A DNA stretch of 64,000 nucleotides, from assembly GCF_000018045.1 (NCBI RefSeq), contig NC_009792.1, positions 2,170,001 to 2,234,000 on the forward strand. Direction: 5' to 3'. The translations under genes and the position numbers were made by a program. Source of the DNA: Citrobacter koseri ATCC BAA-895 (GTDB taxonomy: Bacteria > Pseudomonadota > Gammaproteobacteria > Enterobacterales > Enterobacteriaceae). The notes beneath the pieces were generated by a model. It was not told the origin of the DNA, did not search any database, and saw nothing but the letters and a program-made list of their open reading frames with translations. Of the stretch, positions 45,505-53,044 are shown one piece after another; the first letter of the stretch is position 1; each line of letters opens with the position of its first letter.

Positions 45505-46220
45505 CTGGAAAGCGCGTGTGAGCCTCGTTCGCGCGCGCTGTTGATCCACATCCGGCTGCCATTCAGGGCGATGAAGGTCAGGATCAGATACTCCAGCGAC
45601 ATCGCATAGACGCCTTGCAGTGCGAAGATCACCACGCTTATCACGTTGATAATCCCCCACAGCAGCCAGTTTTCGACGTACTTGCGCGTCATCAGGATCA
45701 TCGCCACAATCGACAGCACCATCATGCAGGAGTCCCAGAACGGGAAGGCATCAGGCTGCAATTCCGGTACGGCGACCGACAATCCCAGCGCCTGCATCAG
45801 GTTGACGGCGACGCGAGTCAGGAAAGCAAATACCGGATCGATATACGCGGTCATCAGACCTATCGCCACCACGCATACCGCCAGCCAGGCCAGCGCTTTT
45901 GGCAGCGGCAGCCAGCGAATTTTCAATTCAATCTCATGCTGGCTTGTTTTGCGGGACCAGGCATACCAGCCGTAAATATTGGCGGCAAAGAAAAATACCT
46001 GAAGCAACAGGCTGGCGTAGAGTTGGATCTGAAAAAAGATGATCGCGAATAGCGTCACGTTAATCAGGCCGAAAAAATAGTTGCTGATCTTTTCCAGGCT
46101 GGCAAGCCCGATACACAGCAAACCCGCAACGGTGCCGACAGCTTCAATCCATGACAGGTCGTAACCGCCAGCGCCAATTGGAATATGAACCAGAATGTTC
46201 TGTGTGCTAAAAAAATCCAT
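45501..46220 (-). CDS. pnuC: Nicotinamide riboside transporter PnuC
   Basis: Facilitates nicotinamide riboside uptake for NAD salvage. It has 239 residues with about seven transmembrane segments; the conserved aromatic motif region NIYGWYAWSRK and WDSCMMVLSIVAMILMTRKY are present. It follows nadA after 24 bp, so the two form the nadA-pnuC operon controlled by NadR in E. coli. Tail-to-tail overlap with zitB leaves no room for a terminator. Confidence 0.96.
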   Translation of the reverse strand: MDFFSTQNILVHIPIGAGGYDLSWIEAVGTVAGLLCIGLASLEKISNYFFGLINVTLFAIIFFQIQLYASLLLQVFFFAANIYGWYAWSRKTSQHEIELKIRWLPLPKALAWLAVCVVAIGLMTAYIDPVFAFLTRVAVNLMQALGLSVAVPELQPDAFPFWDSCMMVLSIVAMILMTRKYVENWLLWGIINVISVVIFALQGVYAMSLEYLILTFIALNGSRMWINSARERGSHALSS

Positions 46221-46244
46221 CTTTCCCCCAGAGCGTTTTACGTT

Positions 46245-47288
46245 TTACGCTCGTAGTGTAGCCGCAAATTCCAGCATACGGTTGAGCGGCAGCAGCGCCC
46301 CTTCTCGCAACGCCTGGTCAACGTGAATCTCATGGGCCTGCCCGCCCTGCTCTAACCCCTCAGCAATCGCCTTAAGGCCGTTCATCGCCATCCACGGACA
46401 ATGCGCGCAGCTACGGCAGGTCGCCCCTTCTCCGGCTGTCGGCGCTTCAAGCAACTCTTTATCAGGCACCGCCTGCTGCATTTTATAGAAAATGCCCCGG
46501 TCGGTCGCCACAATAAGCTGCTTATGCGGCAGCGTGCGGGCGGCATTAATCAGCTGGCTGGTAGACCCGACGGCATCCGCCATATCGACAATCGATTGTG
46601 GCGACTCAGGATGCACCAGCACGGCGGCATCCGGGTACAAACCTTTCATCCGGGTCAACGCCTGGGTTTTAAATTCATCATGAACGATACAGGCCCCCTG
46701 CCAGCAGAGCACATCCGCGCCGGTCTGCTTTTGCACGTAATGTCCCAGGTGACGATCCGGCGCCCAGATAATTTTCTCGCCCAGACTGTCCAGATGTTCA
46801 ATCAGTTCAACAGCGATACTGGAGGTAACAACCCAGTCAGCGCGGGCTTTGACGGCAGCAGACGTGTTGGCGTAAACCACTACCGTGCGATCCGGGTGGG
46901 CGTCGCAAAACGCGCTAAATTCGTCAATCGGACAGCCCAGATCCAGCGAGCATTCCGCCTGTAGAGTCGGCATCAGGATGGTTTTTTCCGGGCTGAGAAT
47001 TTTGGCCGTCTCGCCCATAAAACGGACGCCAGCGACCAGCAACGTGGAGGCAGGATGTTTCGCGCCAAATCGCGCCATCTCCAGCGAGTCGGAAATGCAT
47101 CCTCCGGTTTCTTCAGCCAGTTGCTGGATTTCGGGATCGGTGTAATAGTGCGCCACCATGACGGCATCGCGCGCTTTCAGCAGACGTTTGATTTTCTCGC
47201 GGTAGAATTGCTTTTCATCCACGCTTAGCGGAGTCGGTTTCGGCGGAAACGGATAGATTGCGGCTTCCGGGTCAAACATTACGCTCAT
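46245..47288 (-). CDS. nadA: Quinolinate synthase NadA
   Basis: A [4Fe-4S] enzyme that condenses iminoaspartate with dihydroxyacetone phosphate to quinolinate in NAD synthesis. The start at 47288 (MSVMFDPEAAIYPFPPKP) gives 347 residues, equal to E. coli; the frame runs 20 codons further up. Cluster cysteines are in LQAECSLDLGC, VLCWQGACIVHDE and ATCRSCAHCPW. A NadR box lies 74 bp upstream. An ATG directly before the chosen start is also possible. Confidence 0.97.
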   Translation of the reverse strand: MSVMFDPEAAIYPFPPKPTPLSVDEKQFYREKIKRLLKARDAVMVAHYYTDPEIQQLAEETGGCISDSLEMARFGAKHPASTLLVAGVRFMGETAKILSPEKTILMPTLQAECSLDLGCPIDEFSAFCDAHPDRTVVVYANTSAAVKARADWVVTSSIAVELIEHLDSLGEKIIWAPDRHLGHYVQKQTGADVLCWQGACIVHDEFKTQALTRMKGLYPDAAVLVHPESPQSIVDMADAVGSTSQLINAARTLPHKQLIVATDRGIFYKMQQAVPDKELLEAPTAGEGATCRSCAHCPWMAMNGLKAIAEGLEQGGQAHEIHVDQALREGALLPLNRMLEFAATLRA

Positions 47289-47361
47289 CATGCTTTCTCG
47301 TTTTACTGGCTTAACGAAATAACCGATATAAAGCGTAACCCACGCCACAATCGGTTAAATT

Positions 47362-47379
47362 TGTTTTATATGCTAAACA
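47362..47379. promoter_or_regulatory. NadR box upstream of nadA-pnuC
   Basis: TGTTTT-ATATGC-TAAACA matches the NadR consensus TGTTTA-N6-TAAACA with one mismatch. It lies 74 bp upstream of nadA, where NadR-NAD represses in E. coli and Salmonella. Confidence 0.88.
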
Positions 47380-47424
47380 AGATAGCCGATTGGTTGGCAA
47401 AAGTCACAACAATTGCGCTTGATA

Positions 47425-47539
47425 ATGCCGGATGGCGGCGCAAGCGCCTTATCCGGCCTACGGGTCGCCGACTGACGTCTTATCCGACCTGAACGAGTGC
47501 ATCGCTGTAGGCCTGATAAGCGCAGCGCCATCAGGCACA
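47425..47539. repeat. REP cluster (BIME) between nadA and the tRNA operon
   Basis: Unit one, TGCCGGATGGCGGCGCAAGC then GCCTTATCCGGCCTA (47426-47463); a partial unit around CTTATCCGACCTG (47479-47491); and unit two, TGTAGGCCTGATAAGCGCAG then CGCCATCAGGCA (47507-47538). Confidence 0.9.
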
Positions 47540-47555
47540 AATTCTGCGCATAGCA

Positions 47556-47582
47556 AAAAGGCGCCTTTAGGGCGCCTTTTTG
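47556..47582. terminator. Terminator of the tRNA operon
   Basis: AAAAAGGCGCC-TTTAG-GGCGCCTTTTT, symmetric with T runs on both strands. On the minus strand it lies 4 nt after repeat copy A, ending the lysT operon transcript. Confidence 0.92.
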
Positions 47583-47586
47583 CATT

Positions 47587-47659
47587 GGTGGGTCGTGCAG
47601 GATGACTCGGCTTCGCCTCGCCCTTCGGGCCGTTGCTGACGCAACGTTATCCTTCACGT
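47587..47659 (-). ncRNA. tRNA-like 73-nt repeat, copy A
   Basis: Read on the tRNA strand, the element starts CGTGAAGGAT and ends ATCCTGCACGACCCACCA; its last 18 nt equal the 3' end of the tRNA-Lys genes including CCA. The two ends pair with 9 of 10 bases matched. Between them are three small hairpins: CGTTGC-GTCA-GCAACG, GCCC-GAA-GGGC and GGC-GAA-GCC. It thus resembles a reduced cloverleaf with a CCA tail but has no anticodon arm of normal size. Whether a stable RNA is made is unknown. Confidence 0.6.
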
Positions 47660-47686
47660 TTAACACCTGAGAGCGATGTTAAAATT

Positions 47687-47762
47687 GGTGGGTCGTGCAG
47701 GATTCGAACCTGCGACCAATTGATTAAAAGTCAACTGCTCTACCAACTGAGCTAACGACCCC
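47687..47762 (-). tRNA. tRNA-Lys (UUU)
   Basis: 76 nt with encoded CCA. Reads GGGTCGTTAGCTCAGTTGGT..., anticodon TTT in CTTTTAA, T-arm GGTTCGAATCC. It is identical to the other three tRNA-Lys copies of the cluster and is the last tRNA of the operon. Confidence 0.98.
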
Positions 47763-47794
47763 TTGCGGGATTTTACTGCTTAATCATTCAGGAT

Positions 47795-47867
47795 GGTGGG
47801 TCGTGCAGGATGACTCGGCTTCGCCTCGCCCTTCGGGCCGTTGCTGACGCAACGTTATCCTTCACGT
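47795..47867 (-). ncRNA. tRNA-like 73-nt repeat, copy B
   Basis: Identical over its full length to copy A by eye, with the same 18-nt tRNA-Lys 3' end and the same three predicted hairpins. It begins 27 nt downstream of the tRNA-Lys at 47895-47970 and is followed by the next tRNA-Lys 32 nt on. Confidence 0.6.
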
Positions 47868-47894
47868 TCTCTACCAGTAACCACCTTTAAAACT

Positions 47895-47970
47895 GGTGGG
47901 TCGTGCAGGATTCGAACCTGCGACCAATTGATTAAAAGTCAACTGCTCTACCAACTGAGCTAACGACCCA
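47895..47970 (-). tRNA. tRNA-Lys (UUU)
   Basis: 76 nt with encoded CCA, anticodon TTT, same sequence as the copies at 47687-47762, 48116-48191 and 48307-48382. It is the fourth tRNA of the operon. Confidence 0.98.
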
Positions 47971-48015
47971 TACGGGTGTTACCTGAAAGATTTTACTCGG
48001 CACCAATTTAAAATT

Positions 48016-48088
48016 GGTAGGTCGTGCAGGATGACTCGGCTTCGCCTCGCCCTTCGGGCCGTTGCTGATGCAACGTTATCCTTCACGC
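48016..48088 (-). ncRNA. tRNA-like 73-nt repeat, copy C
   Basis: Differs from copies A and B at two places: the first hairpin loop is ATCA instead of GTCA (stem unchanged), and the tail reads ACCTACCA instead of ACCCACCA. The changes spare all predicted paired positions. It lies 27 nt after lysW and 45 nt before the next tRNA-Lys. Confidence 0.6.
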
Positions 48089-48115
48089 TTAACATCTGAG
48101 TGTGATGCTAAAACT

Positions 48116-48191
48116 GGTGGGTCGTGCAGGATTCGAACCTGCGACCAATTGATTAAAAGTCAACTGCTCTACCAACTGAGCTAACGACCCG
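48116..48191 (-). tRNA. lysW: tRNA-Lys (UUU)
   Basis: 76 nt with encoded CCA, anticodon TTT. It follows the tRNA-Val by 3 nt, the same place as lysW in the E. coli lysT-valT-lysW cluster. Confidence 0.97.
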
Positions 48192-48194
48192 AGT

Positions 48195-48270
48195 GGTGGG
48201 TGATGACGGGATCGAACCGCCGACCCCCTCCTTGTAAGGGAGGTGCTCTCCCAGCTGAGCTAATCACCCG
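48195..48270 (-). tRNA. valT: tRNA-Val (UAC)
   Basis: 76 nt with encoded CCA. Reads GGGTGATTAGCTCAGCTGGG..., anticodon TAC in CTTACAAG, T-arm GGTTCGATCCC. The only tRNA-Val in the cluster; E. coli has at least two at this locus. Confidence 0.97.
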
Positions 48271-48306
48271 ATACTACGCTGGATACTGCTTACTAACTAA
48301 ATTAGT

Positions 48307-48382
48307 GGTGGGTCGTGCAGGATTCGAACCTGCGACCAATTGATTAAAAGTCAACTGCTCTACCAACTGAGCTAACGACCCA
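48307..48382 (-). tRNA. lysT: tRNA-Lys (UUU)
   Basis: 76 nt with encoded CCA, anticodon TTT. First tRNA of the operon, 49 nt downstream of the promoter -10 element. Confidence 0.97.
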
Positions 48383-48431
48383 CTTTTGCGCTGCTTTCGG
48401 TTTGTTTGATATCCCCTGGCAACGGCGGCAT

Positions 48432-48459
48432 ATATTACTGATTTCAGATTTCAGCGCAA
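48432..48459 (-). promoter_or_regulatory. Promoter of the lysT tRNA operon
   Basis: On the minus strand, -35 TTGCGC (48454-48459), 16-bp spacer and -10 TAATAT (48432-48437), followed by the GC-rich GCCGCCG discriminator typical of stringently controlled stable-RNA promoters. An A/T-rich stretch (CGAAATTTTTG) lies just upstream and could be an UP element. Confidence 0.72.
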
Positions 48460-48507
48460 CAAAAATTTCGATGTAGATCACTCAACTGCTTAGGAATCGC
48501 ACGACGA

Positions 48508-48533
48508 GACCAGAAATAACGCGATTTCTGGTC
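48508..48533 (-). terminator. Hairpin at the end of the tol-pal-cpoB operon
   Basis: A perfect 10-bp stem, GACCAGAAAT and ATTTCTGGTC, with loop AACGCG, 12 bp after the cpoB stop. No T tract follows on the minus strand, so it may protect the 3' end rather than terminate by itself. Confidence 0.6.
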
Positions 48534-48545
48534 GCGTGGTGTGCA

Positions 48546-49334
48546 TTACATCGCGTTAAGACGTTTTTGCGCTTGTTTTGCGCCATCAGTGCCAGGGTAT
48601 TTACTGATAACCTGCTGATAAACCGCTTTGGCTTTTGCCGCGTCGCCTTTGTCCTGCATGATGACGCCGACTTTGTACATCGCGTCAGCCGCTTTTGGTG
48701 ACTTCGGGTAGTTTTTGACTACCGAGGCAAAATAAAATGCGGCATCATCTTTTTTACCCTTGTTGTAATTCAACTGGCCAAGCCAGTAATTGGCATTCGG
48801 CTGATAAGTTGAGTCCGGGTATTTTTTGATGAAGTTCTGAAACGCCACAATCGCATCATCCTGGCGGGACTTATCCTGCACCAGAGCAATTGCCGCATTG
48901 TAATCGGTATTGGCGTCGCCGCTTTGTACCGGCGCACCTGACGTCGCCGCGCCCGCGCCAGGCGCAGGTGTTGCGGTTGCCGCCCCGCTTTGCTCGCCGC
49001 CCGCCGACGGCGTCGCTGCGCTACCGCTGCTCAGACTGTCCATCTGTAGCAGGATCTGCTTCTGCCGTTCAACAACCTGATTCAGCTGATACTGGCTTTC
49101 CTGGATTTGACCACGCAGGGAATCAATATCGGACTGATTATCAGAGAGTTGTTGCTGGAGTTGGGTTAAAAGCTGGCTGTGAGCATTCGAAATACGCTCG
49201 AGTTGAGTGACGCGGTCTTCGACCGAGCCTGAGCCGACACTACTGATTGGCGCCTGAGCAAAAGCGGCCCAGGGGGCCGCTATGCCAACCAGTAACGACA
49301 GACTCAACAGGTGATGTCTGAAGTTACTGCTCAT
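48546..49334 (-). CDS. cpoB: Cell-division coordinator CpoB
   Basis: A periplasmic Tol-system partner (YbgF) that couples peptidoglycan synthesis by PBP1B to outer-membrane constriction. It has 262 residues. It has a signal peptide ending near AFA-QAPIS, an N-terminal trimerising coiled coil (VTQLERISNAHSQLLTQLQQ), an Ala/Gly/Ser-rich linker, and C-terminal TPR repeats (DYNAAIALVQDKSRQDDAIV; YWLGQLNYNKGKKDDAAFYF). It is the last gene of the operon, 9 bp after pal. Confidence 0.96.
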   Translation of the reverse strand: MSSNFRHHLLSLSLLVGIAAPWAAFAQAPISSVGSGSVEDRVTQLERISNAHSQLLTQLQQQLSDNQSDIDSLRGQIQESQYQLNQVVERQKQILLQMDSLSSGSAATPSAGGEQSGAATATPAPGAGAATSGAPVQSGDANTDYNAAIALVQDKSRQDDAIVAFQNFIKKYPDSTYQPNANYWLGQLNYNKGKKDDAAFYFASVVKNYPKSPKAADAMYKVGVIMQDKGDAAKAKAVYQQVISKYPGTDGAKQAQKRLNAM

Positions 49335-49343
49335 GCAATTCTC

Positions 49344-49862
49344 TTAGTAAACCAGTACGGCGCGACGGTTTTTAGCGTAAGCCGCTTCGTCGTGACCCAG
49401 TACTGCGGGTTTTTCTTTACCGTAAGAAACGATGGAGATCTGGTCAGCAGAAACGCCTTTACCCTGCAAGTACATCTTAACAGCGTTAGCACGGCGTTCG
49501 CCCAGGGAGATGTTGTACTCAGGAGTACCACGTTCGTCCGCATGACCTTCTACGGTGACTTTGTAAGACGGGTTGCTACGCAGGAAGTTAGCGTGCGCAT
49601 CCAGCATTGCCGCGAAGTCAGAACGGATATCGTACTTGTCCAGATCGAAGTAAACGATGTTGTTCTGCTGCAATTGCTGCATCTGCAAACGCGCTTGCTC
49701 TTCAGAAGACATGTTGCCGCTGCCGTTCGCATCCATACCAGTGCCTGCACCCAGCATGCCTTCGCTGCCGTCATTGCTGGCGTTCTTGTTGGAAGAACAT
49801 GCAGCAATTGCCATAACAGGCAGAGCGATCATCAGCCCTTTCAGCACTTTGTTCAGTTGCAT
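49344..49862 (-). CDS. pal: Peptidoglycan-associated lipoprotein Pal
   Basis: An outer-membrane lipoprotein that ties the membrane to peptidoglycan and is the target of TolB. It has 172 residues from the ATG at 49862, one fewer than E. coli. The lipobox is AIAAC with Cys22. The OmpA-like domain binds the meso-diaminopimelate of the wall (KVTVEGHADERGTPEYNISL, GERRANAVKMYL). AAGGA lies 9 nt upstream. The open frame runs 8 codons further but is not expected to be used. Confidence 0.97.
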   Translation of the reverse strand: MQLNKVLKGLMIALPVMAIAACSSNKNASNDGSEGMLGAGTGMDANGSGNMSSEEQARLQMQQLQQNNIVYFDLDKYDIRSDFAAMLDAHANFLRSNPSYKVTVEGHADERGTPEYNISLGERRANAVKMYLQGKGVSADQISIVSYGKEKPAVLGHDEAAYAKNRRAVLVY

Positions 49863-49896
49863 TTCAATGATTCCTTTACTAATCAATTAATTATTA

Positions 49897-51189
49897 TCAC
49901 AGATACGGCGACCAGGCAGGGAATTTAACCTGACCATCGGTTGCCGGAAGACGCGCCTTGAAACGCCCATCTGTAGAAACCAAATTCAGCACGGATCCCA
50001 TCCCCTGAGAAGAGCTGTAGATTACCATAGTGCCGTTAGGTGCCAGACTTGGCGTTTCATCCAGGAACGTTGACGACAGAACCTGTACGCCACCCGCTAC
50101 CAGATCTTGTTTGGCAATGTGCTGCTGACCATTCGCCGAGCTTACCATTACCATAAATTTACCGTCGCTGCTCACATCCGCATCCTGGTTTTGCGAACCT
50201 TCCCAGGTGATACGCTGCGGAGCACCGCCGTTCACGTTAACTTTATACACCTGCGGACGACCGGCCTGGTCAGAGGTAAAGGCCAGGTTCTGGCTGTCCG
50301 GGAACCACGTTGGTTCGGTGTTGTTGCTGCGACCATCCGTCACCTGACGAATCTGACCAGAACCAATGTCCATCACATACAGGTTCAGGCTACCGGTTTT
50401 AGACAGGGCAAACGCCAGTTTGCTGCCATCCGGCGAGAACGCAGGCGCGCCGTTGTGACGCGGGAACGACGCAACCTGACGCACAGCCCCGTTAGCCAGC
50501 GTCTGGATAACCAGCGCGGAACGACCGCTTTCGAAGGTTACGTAGGCCAGTTTAGAGCCGTCAGGAGACCACGCCGGAGACATCAGCGGCTGCGGAGAAC
50601 GGTGAACCACGAACTGGTTGTAGCCATCGTAGTCAGACACGCGCAACTCATACGGGAACTGGCCGCCGTTAGTCTGCACAACGTAAGCGATACGGGTGCG
50701 GAATGCGCCCTTGATGCCGGTCAGCTTCTCAAACACTTCATCACTTGCAGTATGGCCAGCATAACGCAGCCACTGCTTGTTCACTTTGTAAGAGTTCTGC
50801 GCCAGTACAGTACCCGGTGCGCCGCCAGTGTCAACCAGCTGATAAGCAACATTGTAGGAACCGTCAGGATTCGGAGTCACCTGACCGACAACAACCGCAT
50901 CAATACCCAGCGCAGACCATGCCGCCGGCTGAACTTCTTGCGCCGTACCCGGCTGCTGCGGCAGACGAGAACGATCCAACGGATTGAATTTACCGCTGTT
51001 GCGCAGGTCAGCGCCAACGATGCCGCCAATATCTTCAGGCGCAGCTCCCGGCCCTGCCCACTGGAATGGCACAACGCCAATCGGGCGCGCCGAGTCCACC
51101 CCCTGGGTGATCTCGATACGTACTTCTGCGTGCAGCACCGCTGCCCACAGCATTAAGAAACCAAATGCTACTCGTAATGCCTGCTTCAT
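49897..51189 (-). CDS. tolB: Periplasmic Tol-Pal protein TolB
   Basis: A soluble periplasmic protein that switches between Pal and TolA. It has 430 residues from the second of two adjacent ATGs (51189), which has the better GGGAG spacing. The signal peptide ends near LHA-EVRIE, so the N-terminal TolA box follows directly. A two-domain mature part: alpha/beta domain (about 22-160), then a six-bladed propeller with repeats (SPAWSPDGSKLAYVTFE, APAFSPDGSKLAFALSK, EPTWFPDSQNLAFTSDQ). Confidence 0.97.
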   Translation of the reverse strand: MKQALRVAFGFLMLWAAVLHAEVRIEITQGVDSARPIGVVPFQWAGPGAAPEDIGGIVGADLRNSGKFNPLDRSRLPQQPGTAQEVQPAAWSALGIDAVVVGQVTPNPDGSYNVAYQLVDTGGAPGTVLAQNSYKVNKQWLRYAGHTASDEVFEKLTGIKGAFRTRIAYVVQTNGGQFPYELRVSDYDGYNQFVVHRSPQPLMSPAWSPDGSKLAYVTFESGRSALVIQTLANGAVRQVASFPRHNGAPAFSPDGSKLAFALSKTGSLNLYVMDIGSGQIRQVTDGRSNNTEPTWFPDSQNLAFTSDQAGRPQVYKVNVNGGAPQRITWEGSQNQDADVSSDGKFMVMVSSANGQQHIAKQDLVAGGVQVLSSTFLDETPSLAPNGTMVIYSSSQGMGSVLNLVSTDGRFKARLPATDGQVKFPAWSPYL

Positions 51190-51291
51190 CATATCTCCCT
51201 TATCCGGGCGGAAAGCCCACGATAATTTAGCAGAATGTTAACAAACTCAAATACACAAAACTACCAGAACCCAGCGACTCCCGTAGCGTTT

Positions 51292-51315
51292 CTTTCCCCG
51301 CCGTGACGGGGAAAG
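51292..51315 (-). repeat. Hairpin in the tolA-tolB gap
   Basis: A perfect 9-bp inverted repeat, CTTTCCCCG and CGGGGAAAG, with a 6-nt loop, 7 bp past the tolA stop. No T tract follows on the minus strand. It may reduce read-through from tolQRA into tolB or protect an RNA end. Confidence 0.6.
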
Positions 51316-51321
51316 TTTAGC

Positions 51322-52549
51322 TTACGGTTTAAAGTCCAGAGGTGCGTTTTTAAACACTTCGTATACCGCCTGGCTTGGTGGTTTTGGAATCTTCGCCTGT
51401 CGGGCCGCAGCAAGCGCTGCCTGACAAAGCGCGGGATCGCCACCTTCAGACTGAATATCCAGCAACAGGCCGTCTGGAGCCAGTTTTATACGCAACGTAC
51501 AGGTTTTACCTGCATAGGACGATGCGTCGTAAAACTTACTTTCAATGGCCGATTTAATCTGCCCGGCATAGTTGCTGATATCCGCGCCTGATGCACCATT
51601 GTTTTTAGTATTACCACTCCCCGCAGGAGAAGCATTGCTTCCTGCCGCTCCGCCGCCGGTTTTCGGCGCATTCTTACCGGAGCTTAAATCGCCCAACAGG
51701 TCGTCGACGCCAGATGCGGCAGCGGCTTTTTCGGCTGCGGCTTTCTTCGCAGCAGCCGCTTTATCTGCCGCAGCTTTCTTATCGGCAGCAGCCTTCTCAG
51801 CAGCAGCTTTTTTTGTCTGCTGCCGCTTTCTCAGCGGCGGCTTTGTCGGCGGCAGCTTTCTTCTCTGCGGCCGCTTTTTCAGCAGCAGCCTTTTCTGCCG
51901 CAGCTTTCTTCGCGGCCTCTGCCTGAGCCTGCTTAGCCGCCTCGGCTTCCGCTTTTTTCTTCGCGTCGGCGGCGGCTTTTGCCGCTTCAGCTTCGGCTTT
52001 CTTCTTCGCATCAGCAGCCGCTTTTACCGCTTCGGCTTCGGCTTTCTTCTGCGCTTCCGCCGCTGCTTTAGCCTGCGCGTCCGCTTTCGCTTTCGCATCC
52101 GCTGCGGCTTTCGCCGCCGCTTCTTCAGCCTGTTTCTGCTGCTCCTGCGCTTTCTTCGCGGCCGCTTCCGCTTGTTTCTGCTGTTCCGCCTGCTCGCGCG
52201 CCTGTTCCTGCGCGGCTAAACGTTCTTTCTCAAGTTGCTTCAGTCGTTCCTGTTCAGCCGCCTGCTTCTCGCGAAGCTCTTCAGCTTGCTGCTGCGCCTG
52301 TTTTTCACGCTGTTCCGCCGCACGCTTCGCGCTCGCCTGTTGCTGCTGCTGACGATCGTACTGCTGAACAACTGCGCCGGGATCGACCATGACGGCGTCG
52401 ATGGAAGAACCACCGCCGCCCCCGGCTGAAGCCTCTATATGCTCATCGAACGAACTCCAGATCAGCACTGCAAATAAGATAACATGCAGTACCGCTGAAA
52501 TAATTATCGCCCGTTTGAGCTTGTCGTTTTGTTCGGTTGCCTTTGACAC
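51322..52549 (-). pseudogene. tolA: TolA, envelope-spanning energy transducer, with apparent +1-base frameshift
   Basis: TolA carries proton-motive force from TolQR to TolB-Pal. The N-terminal frame starts at 52549 (MSKATEQNDKLKRAIIISAVLHVILFAVLIW, one transmembrane helix) and runs through an Ala/Lys/Glu-rich helix, but stops at 51797 after AADKKSCC. The C-terminal domain (SGKNAPKTGGGAAGSNASPA...VFKNAPLDFKP) continues in another frame. The break maps to a run of seven A in the coding strand (T run 51808-51814): with six A, the reading continues smoothly (AADKKAAAEKAAADKKAAA) and gives 408 residues, near the E. coli 421. It may be a sequencing error, a real mutation or slippage. The frame is otherwise intact. 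Confidence 0.9.
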
Positions 52550-52612
52550 TCTCGGTTCCCAAAAACTGTGCGCCTGTTACTTGCTATCTTTACGTCCCGG
52601 AGACGCAGAAGA

Positions 52613-53041
52613 TCAGATAGGCTGCGTCATCAAGCCAACCGATTTCACGCCCGCACTGTGTAACAAGTTCAGCGCTTTAATTATTTCATCGTAAGGCACG
52701 TCTTTCGCGCCACCGATTAAGAAGACCGTTTTCGGATTGGACTCCAGGCGACTTTTCGCTTCGGCAATAACCTGCTCTGGCGGCAACTGATCCATCCTGT
52801 CTTTCTCAACCACCACGCTGTATTGCCCAATACCGGAAACTTCAATAATGACCGGCGGATCGTCATTGGTGCTGACGGCCTGCGACTCGGTCGCGTCCGG
52901 CAGGTCGACTTCCACACTCTGGGTAATGATCGGCGCCGTCGCCATGAAGATCAGCAGCAGCACCAACAGTACGTCGAGCAACGGTACAATGTTGATTTCG
53001 GACTTGAGATCGCGACGACCTCGTCCACGCGTTCTGGCCAT
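52613..53041 (-). CDS. tolR: Tol-Pal proton-channel subunit TolR
   Basis: An ExbD-family protein of 142 residues, as in E. coli. The single transmembrane helix, about 18-40, holds the proton-path Asp in VPLLDVLLVLLLIFM (Asp23 in E. coli). A periplasmic peptidoglycan-binding domain follows. The gene starts 3 bp after tolQ and is 63 bp before tolA. Confidence 0.97.
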   Translation of the reverse strand: MARTRGRGRRDLKSEINIVPLLDVLLVLLLIFMATAPIITQSVEVDLPDATESQAVSTNDDPPVIIEVSGIGQYSVVVEKDRMDQLPPEQVIAEAKSRLESNPKTVFLIGGAKDVPYDEIIKALNLLHSAGVKSVGLMTQPI

Positions 53042-53044
53042 GGC

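Larger units (their letters stand above)
47289..47686. other. nadA-tRNA intergenic region (398 bp)
   Basis: The region holds the nadA promoter with the NadR box, the REP cluster, the tRNA-operon terminator, and the first copy (A) of a 73-nt tRNA-like repeat at 47587-47659. No protein gene is supported; a 97-codon frame at 47373-47666 crosses the repeats and is rejected. Confidence 0.7.

Noticed and set aside
47373..47666. 97-codon minus-strand open frame between nadA and the tRNAs
   Set aside because: It runs through a tRNA-like repeat, a terminator and REP units.
47587..48088. CRISPR-like array from the three repeats
   Set aside because: Repeats are 73 nt, more than 200 bp apart, contain tRNA sequence and alternate with tRNA genes; no cas genes nearby.
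50107..51156. 349-codon plus-strand open frame
   Set aside because: Antisense to tolB; Arg/His-rich shadow of a GC-rich gene.
51322..52011. Treating the C-terminal tolA frame as a separate gene
   Set aside because: Its N-terminal part is an Arg/Pro-rich out-of-frame reading of the TolA helix; only the part after the A run is real TolA sequence.
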